Of a stretch of DNA of 11,089 nucleotides, positions 1 to 7,959 are shown one piece after another. The DNA is from Pseudomonadota bacterium. GTDB taxonomy: Bacteria > Pseudomonadota > Gammaproteobacteria > Burkholderiales > Burkholderiaceae_C. The notes beneath the pieces were generated by a model. That model was given only the letters and a program-made list of their open reading frames with translations, was not told the DNA's origin and did not search any database. The first letter of the stretch is position 1, and each line of letters opens with the position of its first letter. The translations under genes and the position numbers were made by a program. Location: the NCBI GenBank assembly GCA_023415035.1, contig JAEZLX010000142.1:1-11089 (forward strand), in the 5' to 3' direction.

Positions 1-379
1 CGAACGCTCGGCCGACGCCACGCGCCAGATTGCGGCACTCGTGAAGGCGATCCAGACCGACACCCAGGACGCGGTGGCAGCCATGGAGCGCTCCACGCAG
101 GGTGTGGTCGAGGGAGCCAAGCTCTCCGACAACGCCGGTACCGCCCTGTCCGAGATCGACCGCGTGTCGCGCCGGCTGGCCGAGCTGATTGAGCAGATCT
201 CGCAAGCGGCCCTGCGCGAAGCCGAATCCGCCAACGTGGTGGCCGGCAACATCCAGCACATCTTCGCGGTGACGGAGCAGACCGGCGAAGGTACCCGCTC
301 GACGGCCGAGCAGGTGCGCGAACTGTCTGCGATGGCTGAGGAACTGCGCCAGTCGGTGGCACGGTTCAAGATCGCCTGA
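1..379 (+). CDS. pilJ: PilJ, type IV pilus methyl-accepting chemotaxis-like receptor (3' end only)
   Basis: Only the last 125 codons are present; the reading frame is open from base 2 to a TGA at 377-379. The peptide is the long descending alpha-helix of an MCP cytoplasmic signalling domain that follows the hairpin tip: it opens with ERSADATRQIAALVKAIQ, continues as a heptad-rich helix with many Ala, Glu and Gln, and ends ...LRQSVARFKIA with no CheR/CheB-binding pentapeptide. In Pil-Chp systems PilJ is the inner-membrane receptor that senses pilus-related or surface signals and controls autophosphorylation of the ChpA kinase. The PilJ assignment rather than a generic MCP rests mainly on the gene immediately downstream, a ChpA/PilL-type kinase 47 nt away on the same strand, and on the PilJ-like C-terminus. 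Sensor, membrane and HAMP parts lie outside the window, so ligand and topology cannot be judged. Confidence 0.88.
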   Translation, partial: ERSADATRQIAALVKAIQTDTQDAVAAMERSTQGVVEGAKLSDNAGTALSEIDRVSRRLAELIEQISQAALREAESANVVAGNIQHIFAVTEQTGEGTRSTAEQVRELSAMAEELRQSVARFKIA

Positions 380-414
380 CCCCGGTCGGCACCGCGTCCA
401 CCCTCATGCCCCTT

Positions 415-422
415 TAGCGCTA
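415..422. other. 8-bp perfect palindrome just upstream of chpA
   Basis: TAGCGCTA is self-complementary and ends 4 nt before the chpA ATG at 427, in the 47-nt pilJ-chpA gap. It occupies the place where a Shine-Dalgarno sequence would be expected; none is visible there. It could be an operator half or simply chance, and nothing else in the sequence supports a function. Confidence 0.2.
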
Positions 423-426
423 GACC

Positions 427-3400
427 ATGCTCGATACCGCACCAGGCAGTCTGCAGCCGGATACCCCGTTGGCCGACCTCGGCCCCTTGGCGTGGGTGTT
501 CGACGAGCTGCGCAAATCGCTCGACGGCGCCAACAAGTCGATCCGTCGCTTCGTCCGAGAATCCGAGCAGTCGCGCCGCAACGACCTGGATGCGATCGAT
601 CCGGCGCCGCTGCGCCTGGCGCGCCAGCAGCTGCACCAGGCGGTCGGCGCGCTGGAGATGGTCGGCATGACCGCGCCGGCGCAGGTGCTGCGCGCGATGG
701 AGTCGGCGGTCAACAGCTTCGTGGCCAAACCGCTGACCTGCACGGAAGAGACCGCCGCCACGGTCGAGAAGGCGGGCTTTGCGCTCATCGAGTACCTCGA
801 AGGCGTGCTCAACGGCAAGCCCGTCCAGCCGGTGGCCCTGTTCGCGCAGTACCTCGACGTGCAGACGATTGCCGGCGCCGAGCGCGTGCACCCGGCGGAT
901 CTCTGGCCGTTCGAGAGCCGCGGGCTTGATGTCCTGCCGCCCGAGAGCGACCAGTCCCTGCAGGTGGATGCCCGCCTGCGGGCCCTGATGGACCGTCTGG
1001 TGCTGCTGCTGGTCAAGTCGCGCAGCCCGGCAGCGGCGCAACAGCTCGCGCGCATCAGCGGCAGCCTCTCGAGCCAGGCTACCGCGGCCCGCTCCCGCAC
1101 CTTCTGGCGTGTGGCGGCCGCCTATTTCGAGGCCGTCTCGCTCGACCTGCTGCCCGACGACGTCTACGTCAAGCGCGCCGCCTCGCGCATCCTGCTGCAA
1201 TACACGGCCTTTTCGCAGGGCAAGGAGCAGGTGTCCGAGACGCTGCTGCACGACCTGCTGTTCTTCTGCGCGCAGGCCAATCCCGGCAACCGTCCGACGC
1301 AGCACCTGCATGAGGTGCGCGAGACCTACGGCCTGTCGGCGTCGGAGCCGGTGGACTATTCCCGTGCCACGCTCGGCCGTTACGACCCGACCCTGCTGCA
1401 ACAGGCGCGCAAGCGCATCAACGCGGCCAAGGAGGCCTGGTCGCTGTTCGCCGGGGGCGACGCCAGCCGCGCGCGTCAGGTCACCGACCAGTTCGGCCTG
1501 ATCGCGGACTCCCTGCTCAAGCTGCTGCCCGGCAGCACGCCGCTGGCCCAGGCGCTGGTCAAGGCCGTCGAACACGGCGTGCGCAGCGTGCCGGGCGTGC
1601 CGCCGGAGCTGGCCATGGAAGTGGCCACCACGACCCTGTACCTGGAAGCGGCATTCGAAGAATTCGACCCCTCCGCTCCCGAGCTGGCCGAGCGCGTCCG
1701 CTCGCTGGCTTCGCGCATCGACGGCCTGCTGGCGGGCGGCAATGCCCAGCCGCTGGAGTCGTGGATGGAACAGCTGTACCGGCGCGTGAGCGACCGCCAG
1801 ACGCTGGGCAGTGTGGTGGGTGAACTCAAGGTTTCGCTGGCCGAGGCCGAGAAGTCCCTTGACCAGTTCTTCCGCAATCCGGTGGAAAAGGCCGGCCTGC
1901 ATGTGGCGCTGTCGCAACTGTCGCAGATGCGTGGCGTGCTGTCCGTGCTGGGTCTGGACCAGGCCGTGCAGGCCGTTCAGGGCATGCGCCAGACCATCGA
2001 CCAGATCCTCGACACCGAGGTGGACGAGACGATGGCGCGCGAGGCGGGCACGTTCCGCCAGCTGGGTGACAACCTCAGCGCGCTGAGCTTCCTCGTCGAC
2101 ATGCTCAGCTACCAGCCGGCGCTGGCCAAGAAGGTCTTCGTTTACGACGAGGCCAAGGGCGAGCTGATTCCGCTCATGGGCCGCACGCCCGTGGTGGCGA
2201 CGGCGCGCGAGACGGCACGCCAGGATGCGCAGAACATCAGCGACAGCGTGCAGCAGGTCGTCAGCGGGGTGCAGGACGGTGTCGACCTGGCTCAGCTGAG
2301 CGAGAAACTGGGCGAGCTGGCCGACCAGGCCGGACTGGCCGAACAGCCCGAAGTGGCCAAGGTGGCGCGTGAGGCGGCGCAGGCCATCGTGGCGCCCGAT
2401 CCGAACGCAGGCGCGCAGGCGCTGGTCGAACTGACCCAGGTGGTCGCCACGCCGGCGCCAGCCGTCGCACCGGCCGACGCCGGCAGCAGCGACGACGAGG
2501 ACGATGACCTGCTGGACGTGTTCCTCGAAGAGGCGGCCGAGGTCGTCGAGCAGGGCAAGGCGGCGATTGCCGCGCTGCGCGAGGAGCCGGCCGAGCTGGA
2601 GCACCAGACCACGCTGCGCCGTGCGTTCCACACCCTCAAGGGCAGTTCGCGCATGGTGGGGCTGATGGAGTTCGGCGAGGCGGCCTGGGCCATGGAGCAG
2701 GTGCTCAACGCACTGCTGGCCGAACAGCGTCCGGCGGCGCCCGAGCTGCTGGACCTCTCGGCCGATGCCCTGTCGGCCTTCGGCGACTGGCGCGACGGCA
2801 TCGCCGCGGGCGCGCCGGATGGCTGGCGTGCGCAGGCCTTCCGGGCCAGCGCCGAGGCCTGGCGCGAGAAGGGCGAGCTCATCCCCATTGCGCGGCCGGG
2901 TGCCGCCGAGCCGGTGGAGGCGAGCCTGCCGGTGATCGGAACGGTCGAGGAGGTCGAACTTGCACAGCCCGCGCCGGAGGTGACCGAGATCGGTTTGCGC
3001 GAGGTGGCCGAGCAAGCTGTCGAGGTGTCGGCGGACGCGACTGAGCAGGTCGATTTCGTTGACACGGCCACGATGGATGCGGCCGGGTTCATCCTCGAAG
3101 AGGGAGGCGACATGCCCGCGCCAGCGGCCGAGCCCGAGCCACTGCTGGCCGACATCGATTTCTCCAGCTTTACCGGGGTGTCCGATCGGGCACAGGCGCC
3201 GGAACCGGACGCCGAGCCGGAAGCGAAGGGCGTGAACGACCCCGATGCCCTGTTCCTGCATGGCGACGTGCAGGTGCAGGAAGTCGATCTGGCCCCCCTG
3301 CCCGCTGCTGCCGAGGAGCTGCTGCCCTTCGAAGTGCCGGAGCCGATGGAGCTGGACATGCCGGAGCTGCCGGCGGTCAAAGAGGTCGTGAGCGGGCCGG

Positions 3401-6400
3401 CGACTGCCGCCGAAGCGCCCGCAGTCACGATCGAGCCAGAACCGGCGGTGGACGACGAGACGAAGGTTATCGGCCCGCTGCGCATCGGCATTAAGCTCTA
3501 CAACGTCTATCTCAACGAGGCCGACGAATGGTCGCGTCGCCTGTCCAACGGACTGACCGAATGGTCGCTGGAGCGCCACAAGCCGCTCTGGGATCAGGCC
3601 GAGCCGCTGGCCCATTCGCTGGCGGGCAGTTCTGCCACGGTGGGCTTCCAGCCGCTGTCGGACATTGCGCGCGCGCTCGAACACGCCCTGGCCGCAGTGG
3701 CCTCGCACCAGGAAGCAGGCTATCCGGCCACCGAAGCGCAGGCAAGACTGTTCGTGGCCGCAGCCGAAGACATCCGGCGCCTGTTGCACCAGTTCGCGGC
3801 CGGTTTCTACAAGGAACCCCATGCCGACCTGCTGACGGCGCTGCACGACGTGGTGCATGCCGAGTTGCCGGCCGAGCCGCCCGCTGCCGAGTTTGCGGAG
3901 CCCGAGCCGCTGGCTGACGAGGCGGTTGCGCAAGCACCGGTTGCCGGGGACCTGCCGGCCGCATGGGCCGCCGAGGCAGCGCCCGAGCAGGTCGAGGCTG
4001 TCGCGACGGCTGGTGCAGAGGCGCATGCCAGGCAGGACATCGACGACGACATCGACGAGGTCGACACCATCGACGTCGACCTGTTCCCGATCTTCACCGA
4101 GGAAGCTCAGGAACTGCTGCCCCAGCTGGGCGGTGCCCTGCGGCAGTGGATCGCCCGGCCCGACAACGCCAGCGCGCGCGCCGAGGTGCTGCGTGCGCTC
4201 CACACCCTGAAGGGTAGTGCGCGCCTGGCCGGCGCCCTGCGACTGGGCGAGATGGTCCACCGCATGGAGACCGACGCCGAGCGTCTGGGCAGCGAGGGCC
4301 TGACCAGCGCCGCCATCGAGCCGCTGATGGCCTCGTACGACGCCATCCAGGCCCGTTTCGAGGCCTTGCGCCAGGGTGATGCCGAGGCCCAAGACGCCGT
4401 TCTGGCGGCACCCGAGCAGGTGGCTGCGGCTGTGCCGGAGCCGGCCTCAGCCATGTCCGACGTGGCACCGCAGGCCGCGACGGTTGCGTCCGAAGAGTCC
4501 GGGGAAGCTGCCGAGTCTGCCCCGATCGCGGTGACGCAGGCGGCGCCCTTGGCCGGTGTGGCGATCCCCGTGGCGCCGAGCCTGGCCGCCACGCGCGGGG
4601 GCGCATCCGTGCGCGTACGTCCGGAGCTGCTCGACCGTCTGATGAGCCAGGCCGGTGAGGTCATGATCAGCCGCTCGCGCATGGAGGCCGAGATGGTCAC
4701 CCTGCGCGCCTCGCTCAAGGACCTGACGGGCAACCTGGACCGTCTGCGCCAACAGCTGCGCGACATCGAACTGCAGGCCGAATCGCAGATGCAGTCGCGC
4801 CTGGCACAGGCCAAGGATTCCAACCAGGCCTTCGACCCGCTGGAATTCGACCGTTTCACACGCGTGCAGGAGCTGACGCGGATGATGGCCGAATCGGTGA
4901 ACGACGTGGCAACGGTGCAGCGCAACCTGCAGCGCGCGGTGGAGACCACCGAAGACAGCCTCGTGGCGCAGGCGCGTCAGGCGCGCGAGCTGCAGCGCGA
5001 CCTGCTGCGCACGCGCATGGTGGAGTTCGAGGGCATTTCCGAGCGCCTGTACCGCGTGGTGCGGCAGGCGGCCAAGGAAACCGGCAAGCAGGTCCGTCTG
5101 GACATCACGGGTGGTGCCATCGAAATGGACCGTGGCGTGCTTGACCGGATGACCGCGGCCTTCGAACACCTGCTGCGCAACAGCGTGGTCCATGGCATCG
5201 AGACGCCCGATGCACGGGCAGCCGCGGGCAAGCCGGCCGAAGGCCGTATCGAGATCCGCCTGACCCAGGAACTCAACGACGTGTCGGTGGTGTTCCAGGA
5301 CGACGGTGCCGGCATCGACCTGCAGCGCCTGCGCGAAAAGGCGGTGGCCCAGGGCGTGGTGGCCGCGGACGATCGGATGTCCGACGGCGAACTGGCGCAA
5401 CTGGTCTTCCACCCCGGCCTGAGCACGGCCAGCGAGGTGTCTGCCCTGGCCGGCCGCGGTGTGGGCATGGATGTGGTGCGCAGCGACGTGCTTGCCCTCG
5501 GTGGCCGGATCGAGACCGCGACCCAGCGGGGCGAGGGCGCGCGCTTCACGCTGGTGCTGCCCCTGACGACCGCCGTGACGCAGGTGGTGATGCTGCGTGC
5601 TGGCGAGCTCTCGTTCGGCGTGCCGTCCAACTTGGTGGAACTGGTGCGCCGCGTGTCGGCGGACGAACTGGCGGCGGCCTACGCCAGCGGTACCCTGCGC
5701 GCCGGCGACGAAGACATTCCGTTCTTCTGGTCGGGTGCCCTGTTGCAGTCCTCGGCGCGTTCGTCGGAAGCCGGCGGGCGCACCCTGCCTGTGGTGATCT
5801 TCCGAAGCGCGGCGCAGCGTGTTGCCGTGCACGTGGACGAAGTGCTGGGCAATCAGGAAGTGGTGGTCAAGAACCTGGGGCCGCAGCTGTCGCGCCTGCC
5901 GGGTCTGGCCGGCATGTCGCTGCTCGCCTCCGGCGCCGTGGCCCTGATCTACAACCCGGTGGCGCTGTCCACGGTGTATGGCGATCAGGTCCGCGGCTGG
6001 GTGGCGGAGCAGCTCGCTGCGGCCACGGTGGCGGCCAGCAAGGCCGATGCCGAGGAACCCGCGGTGGCTGTCAGCAGCGTGCCGCTGGTGCTGGTGGTGG
6101 ACGACTCGATCACGGTGCGTCGCGTCACGCAGCGTCTGCTGCAGCGCGAAGGCTACCGTGTGGCCCTTGCCGCCGACGGCCTCCAGGCACTGGAGCGTCT
6201 GCAGCAGGAGCGCCCGACGGTCGTGCTGTCCGACATCGAGATGCCGCGCATGGACGGTTTCGACCTGGTGCGCAACATCCGCAGCGACGCACGTCTGGCG
6301 GGCCTGCCGGTGATCATGATCACCTCGCGTATCGCCGAGAAGCATCGCGAGCATGCGCGCGAGCTGGGTGTGGACCACTACCTGGGCAAGCCGTACTCGG

Positions 6401-6453
6401 AAGAAGAGCTGCTCGCCCTGATCGGCCACTACGCGAATCTGACGACCGCGTAA
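427..6453 (+). CDS. chpA: ChpA/PilL-type hybrid sensor histidine kinase/response regulator (multi-Hpt CheA) of the Pil-Chp system
   Basis: This 2008-residue cytoplasmic kinase is the CheA-equivalent of the twitching-motility chemosensory pathway; with PilJ it controls phosphorylation of receivers that direct pilus extension and retraction. Visible order: an N-terminal degenerate Hpt-like helix bundle (LHQAVGALEMVGM, H70); an Spt-like bundle with Ser499 where His is expected (S499-QMRGVLSVLG); three Hpt modules around H735 (HTLKGSSRMVG), H1063 (HSLAGSSATVG) and H1259 (HTLKGSARLAG); Ala/Glu/Pro-rich linkers at about 640-690, 829-1012, 1147-1209 and 1320-1392; a long coiled-coil P3-type dimerisation segment from about 1395; HATPase with N-box HLLRNSVVHG (N1585, H1589), G1 DDGAG (1625-1629), F-box-like LVFHPGLSTA (1659-1668) and G2 GRGVGMDVV (1676-1684); a CheW-like domain from about 1715 to 1850; and a receiver with D1892/D1893, phospho-acceptor D1936, T1966 and K1988. 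P. aeruginosa ChpA is longer (about 2470 aa), so this is a shorter version of the same design. ATG at 427 is the first in-frame start; the similarity to ChpA-type proteins begins soon after (DLGPLAWVFDELRKSL). No good ribosome site precedes it, so coupling to pilJ translation is possible. Confidence 0.95.
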   Translation: MLDTAPGSLQPDTPLADLGPLAWVFDELRKSLDGANKSIRRFVRESEQSRRNDLDAIDPAPLRLARQQLHQAVGALEMVGMTAPAQVLRAMESAVNSFVAKPLTCTEETAATVEKAGFALIEYLEGVLNGKPVQPVALFAQYLDVQTIAGAERVHPADLWPFESRGLDVLPPESDQSLQVDARLRALMDRLVLLLVKSRSPAAAQQLARISGSLSSQATAARSRTFWRVAAAYFEAVSLDLLPDDVYVKRAASRILLQYTAFSQGKEQVSETLLHDLLFFCAQANPGNRPTQHLHEVRETYGLSASEPVDYSRATLGRYDPTLLQQARKRINAAKEAWSLFAGGDASRARQVTDQFGLIADSLLKLLPGSTPLAQALVKAVEHGVRSVPGVPPELAMEVATTTLYLEAAFEEFDPSAPELAERVRSLASRIDGLLAGGNAQPLESWMEQLYRRVSDRQTLGSVVGELKVSLAEAEKSLDQFFRNPVEKAGLHVALSQLSQMRGVLSVLGLDQAVQAVQGMRQTIDQILDTEVDETMAREAGTFRQLGDNLSALSFLVDMLSYQPALAKKVFVYDEAKGELIPLMGRTPVVATARETARQDAQNISDSVQQVVSGVQDGVDLAQLSEKLGELADQAGLAEQPEVAKVAREAAQAIVAPDPNAGAQALVELTQVVATPAPAVAPADAGSSDDEDDDLLDVFLEEAAEVVEQGKAAIAALREEPAELEHQTTLRRAFHTLKGSSRMVGLMEFGEAAWAMEQVLNALLAEQRPAAPELLDLSADALSAFGDWRDGIAAGAPDGWRAQAFRASAEAWREKGELIPIARPGAAEPVEASLPVIGTVEEVELAQPAPEVTEIGLREVAEQAVEVSADATEQVDFVDTATMDAAGFILEEGGDMPAPAAEPEPLLADIDFSSFTGVSDRAQAPEPDAEPEAKGVNDPDALFLHGDVQVQEVDLAPLPAAAEELLPFEVPEPMELDMPELPAVKEVVSGPATAAEAPAVTIEPEPAVDDETKVIGPLRIGIKLYNVYLNEADEWSRRLSNGLTEWSLERHKPLWDQAEPLAHSLAGSSATVGFQPLSDIARALEHALAAVASHQEAGYPATEAQARLFVAAAEDIRRLLHQFAAGFYKEPHADLLTALHDVVHAELPAEPPAAEFAEPEPLADEAVAQAPVAGDLPAAWAAEAAPEQVEAVATAGAEAHARQDIDDDIDEVDTIDVDLFPIFTEEAQELLPQLGGALRQWIARPDNASARAEVLRALHTLKGSARLAGALRLGEMVHRMETDAERLGSEGLTSAAIEPLMASYDAIQARFEALRQGDAEAQDAVLAAPEQVAAAVPEPASAMSDVAPQAATVASEESGEAAESAPIAVTQAAPLAGVAIPVAPSLAATRGGASVRVRPELLDRLMSQAGEVMISRSRMEAEMVTLRASLKDLTGNLDRLRQQLRDIELQAESQMQSRLAQAKDSNQAFDPLEFDRFTRVQELTRMMAESVNDVATVQRNLQRAVETTEDSLVAQARQARELQRDLLRTRMVEFEGISERLYRVVRQAAKETGKQVRLDITGGAIEMDRGVLDRMTAAFEHLLRNSVVHGIETPDARAAAGKPAEGRIEIRLTQELNDVSVVFQDDGAGIDLQRLREKAVAQGVVAADDRMSDGELAQLVFHPGLSTASEVSALAGRGVGMDVVRSDVLALGGRIETATQRGEGARFTLVLPLTTAVTQVVMLRAGELSFGVPSNLVELVRRVSADELAAAYASGTLRAGDEDIPFFWSGALLQSSARSSEAGGRTLPVVIFRSAAQRVAVHVDEVLGNQEVVVKNLGPQLSRLPGLAGMSLLASGAVALIYNPVALSTVYGDQVRGWVAEQLAAATVAASKADAEEPAVAVSSVPLVLVVDDSITVRRVTQRLLQREGYRVALAADGLQALERLQQERPTVVLSDIEMPRMDGFDLVRNIRSDARLAGLPVIMITSRIAEKHREHARELGVDHYLGKPYSEEELLALIGHYANLTTA

Positions 6454-7925
6454 CGCTCCAGGGTGCGCTCCCGCGCCTGCGCGTGGTCCACCAGAGGCTG
6501 CGGGTAGGTGCGGCCGAGCATGACGCCCGCTGCGGCCAGCTCCACCTCGCTGGCCTGCCATGGCGCATGCAGGTGCTGGTCCGGCAGCTTGGCCAGCGCA
6601 GGCAGATAGCGCCGGATGAATTTCCCCTGCGGGTCGAACCGGCGGCTTTGGGTGACCGGGTTGAAGATCCGGAACCACGGCTGCGCATCGCAACCGCTGG
6701 AGGCGGCCCACTGCCAGTTGCCGTTGTTGCTGGCCAGCTCGTAATCGATCAGGTGATCGGCGAAATGCTGCTCGCCCTGGCGCCAGTGCAGGCCCAGGTC
6801 CTTGACGAGGAAGCTGGCGGCCACCATGCGCAGCCGGTTGTGCATGTAGCCGGTCTGGCTGAGCTGGTGCATGGCGGCGTCCACGATGGGGTAACCGGTA
6901 CGGCCCTCGCGCCAGGCATCGAACAGTGCCTGCGCGTGCTTGCCCTTCTCGAACAGGATCCGGTCGTACTCGGGCTTGAAGGCACGCTTCACCACGTGGG
7001 GGTGGTTGGAGAGGATCTGGTGAAAGAAATCGCGCCAGACGAGTTCGGACAGCCAGGATGAAGCGCCGGCGATGCCCTGCAGGTGCAGACGCCAGGCGAT
7101 GGCGACCACCTCGCGGATCGAAAGGGTGCCGAAGCGCAGGTGGGCGCCCAGATAGCTGGGCCCCTTGACGGCGGGGAAATCGCGCTTTTCGTGGTAGTGA
7201 TCGATGCGGTCGATGAAGTCCGTGAGGAGTCGGTGGCCTCCGCTGGTGCCGGGTGGCAGGGGCAGCGACGACAGGTTGGTGGGCGAAAAGCCGATGTCGG
7301 AGAGTGCCGGCACCGGCCGGTTGCATTCGCCGCCCGGCGCACCGGGCAGGTCGGCCAGCGCGCCAGCCACGGGGGCGACGGGCCAGGGTTGGAGGCGTGC
7401 TTCGTCGAGGGCTCGCAGCCAGGCGTTGCGGTAAGGCGTGAAGACGGTGAACGAGCCGCCGTTTCGGGTCAGCAGCTCGCGCCGCTCGAAGATCACATGG
7501 TCCTTGTAGCCGTGGAACATGATGCCGGCGTGCGCGAGGCCACCGAGCACCTGGGCGTCGCGCTCGCGTGCGGCGGGGTCGTCGTCGTGGTTGGCGAACA
7601 CGGCCTGCACGCCCAGTTGGCTGGCCAGCGCCGGGATGGCCTGGCGGGCGCTGGCGTGGCGCACGATCAGGCCCGTGTGCTCGCGTCCGTGCGGGCGGCC
7701 GAGCGCGCGCAGCCGGGCATCGAGTTCGACCAGCGATTCGCGGATGAACTCGACCCGCCGGTCGGCCGTGAGTCCGCGCGCGAGCAGGGGCTGCAGGATG
7801 TCGGTGTCAAAGACGAACACGCACCAGACCTGGCGGCACAGCGACAGCGCATGGTGGAGCGCGGCATTGTCCTCGGCGCGCAGGTCTCGGCGGAACCACA
7901 TCAGGCCCTTGTCGTAGCGCTTCAT
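6429..7925 (-). CDS. phrB: Deoxyribodipyrimidine photolyase (class I CPD photolyase, FAD-dependent)
   Basis: A 498-residue DNA photolyase that uses blue light and reduced FAD to split cyclobutane pyrimidine dimers. The N-terminal antenna-type Rossmann domain opens MKRYDKGLMWFRRDLR; the helical FAD-binding domain has SELVWRDFF (W297, matching dimer-contacting W277 of E. coli), AWREGRTGYPIVDAAM (W338), TGYMHNRLRMVAASFLVKDL, HWRQGEQHF (W381, matching W359), NNGNWQWAAS (N400 and W404, matching N378 and W382) and FRIFNPVTQSRRFDP. These are hallmark class I CPD photolyase motifs, and the length is close to E. coli PhrB (472 aa). By eye, the third triad Trp of E. coli (W306) is Phe325 here. I chose the ATG at 7923-7925 because family similarity starts there. 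An upstream in-frame ATG at 7983-7985 would add 20 unrelated residues and overlap yqgE. No clear Shine-Dalgarno precedes either start. The gene converges on chpA with a 25-bp 3' overlap and diverges from yqgE across 34 bp. A light-sensing cryptochrome-like role is possible but less likely than repair. Confidence 0.95.
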   Translation of the reverse strand: MKRYDKGLMWFRRDLRAEDNAALHHALSLCRQVWCVFVFDTDILQPLLARGLTADRRVEFIRESLVELDARLRALGRPHGREHTGLIVRHASARQAIPALASQLGVQAVFANHDDDPAARERDAQVLGGLAHAGIMFHGYKDHVIFERRELLTRNGGSFTVFTPYRNAWLRALDEARLQPWPVAPVAGALADLPGAPGGECNRPVPALSDIGFSPTNLSSLPLPPGTSGGHRLLTDFIDRIDHYHEKRDFPAVKGPSYLGAHLRFGTLSIREVVAIAWRLHLQGIAGASSWLSELVWRDFFHQILSNHPHVVKRAFKPEYDRILFEKGKHAQALFDAWREGRTGYPIVDAAMHQLSQTGYMHNRLRMVAASFLVKDLGLHWRQGEQHFADHLIDYELASNNGNWQWAASSGCDAQPWFRIFNPVTQSRRFDPQGKFIRRYLPALAKLPDQHLHAPWQASEVELAAAGVMLGRTYPQPLVDHAQARERTLERYAVVRFA

Positions 7926-7947
7926 GGCGGGTGGCCGGGCGGCGGCA

Positions 7948-7953
7948 TAAAAT
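7948..7953 (+). promoter_or_regulatory. Candidate -10 element (TAAAAT) for yqgE
   Basis: TAAAAT sits inside CATAAAAT (7946-7953), an AT-rich island in otherwise very GC-rich DNA, in the 34-nt divergent gap. Its end is 6 nt before the yqgE ATG, so a start at usual spacing would place the first transcribed base at or next to that ATG. No recognisable -35 is seen about 17 bp upstream (TGGCGG at 7925-7930), so support is moderate. Confidence 0.45.
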
Positions 7954-7959
7954 CGAAGG

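Noticed and set aside
377..402. Possible terminator after pilJ (GACC/GGTC arms)
   Set aside because: The stem is only 4 bp with almost no loop and no T-run; pilJ and chpA are more likely co-transcribed.
2292..3491. 399-codon minus-strand frame rich in Ser/Ala/Gly
   Set aside because: This is the mirror of the Ala/Glu/Pro-rich linker of ChpA; the composition is what antisense translation of such codons gives, with no motif.
4447..7326. 959-codon open frame on the minus strand across the chpA 3' half and the photolyase
   Set aside because: It is antisense to the well-supported chpA kinase, CheW and receiver domains and out of frame with the photolyase; its product is His/Arg/Gln/Ala-rich with no domain. 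Long antisense frames are expected in GC-rich genes.
427..7925. Functional light-sensing link between the photolyase and the Pil-Chp kinase
   Set aside because: The genes are convergent, not co-transcribed, and the photolyase keeps its repair motifs; neighbourhood alone is not enough evidence.
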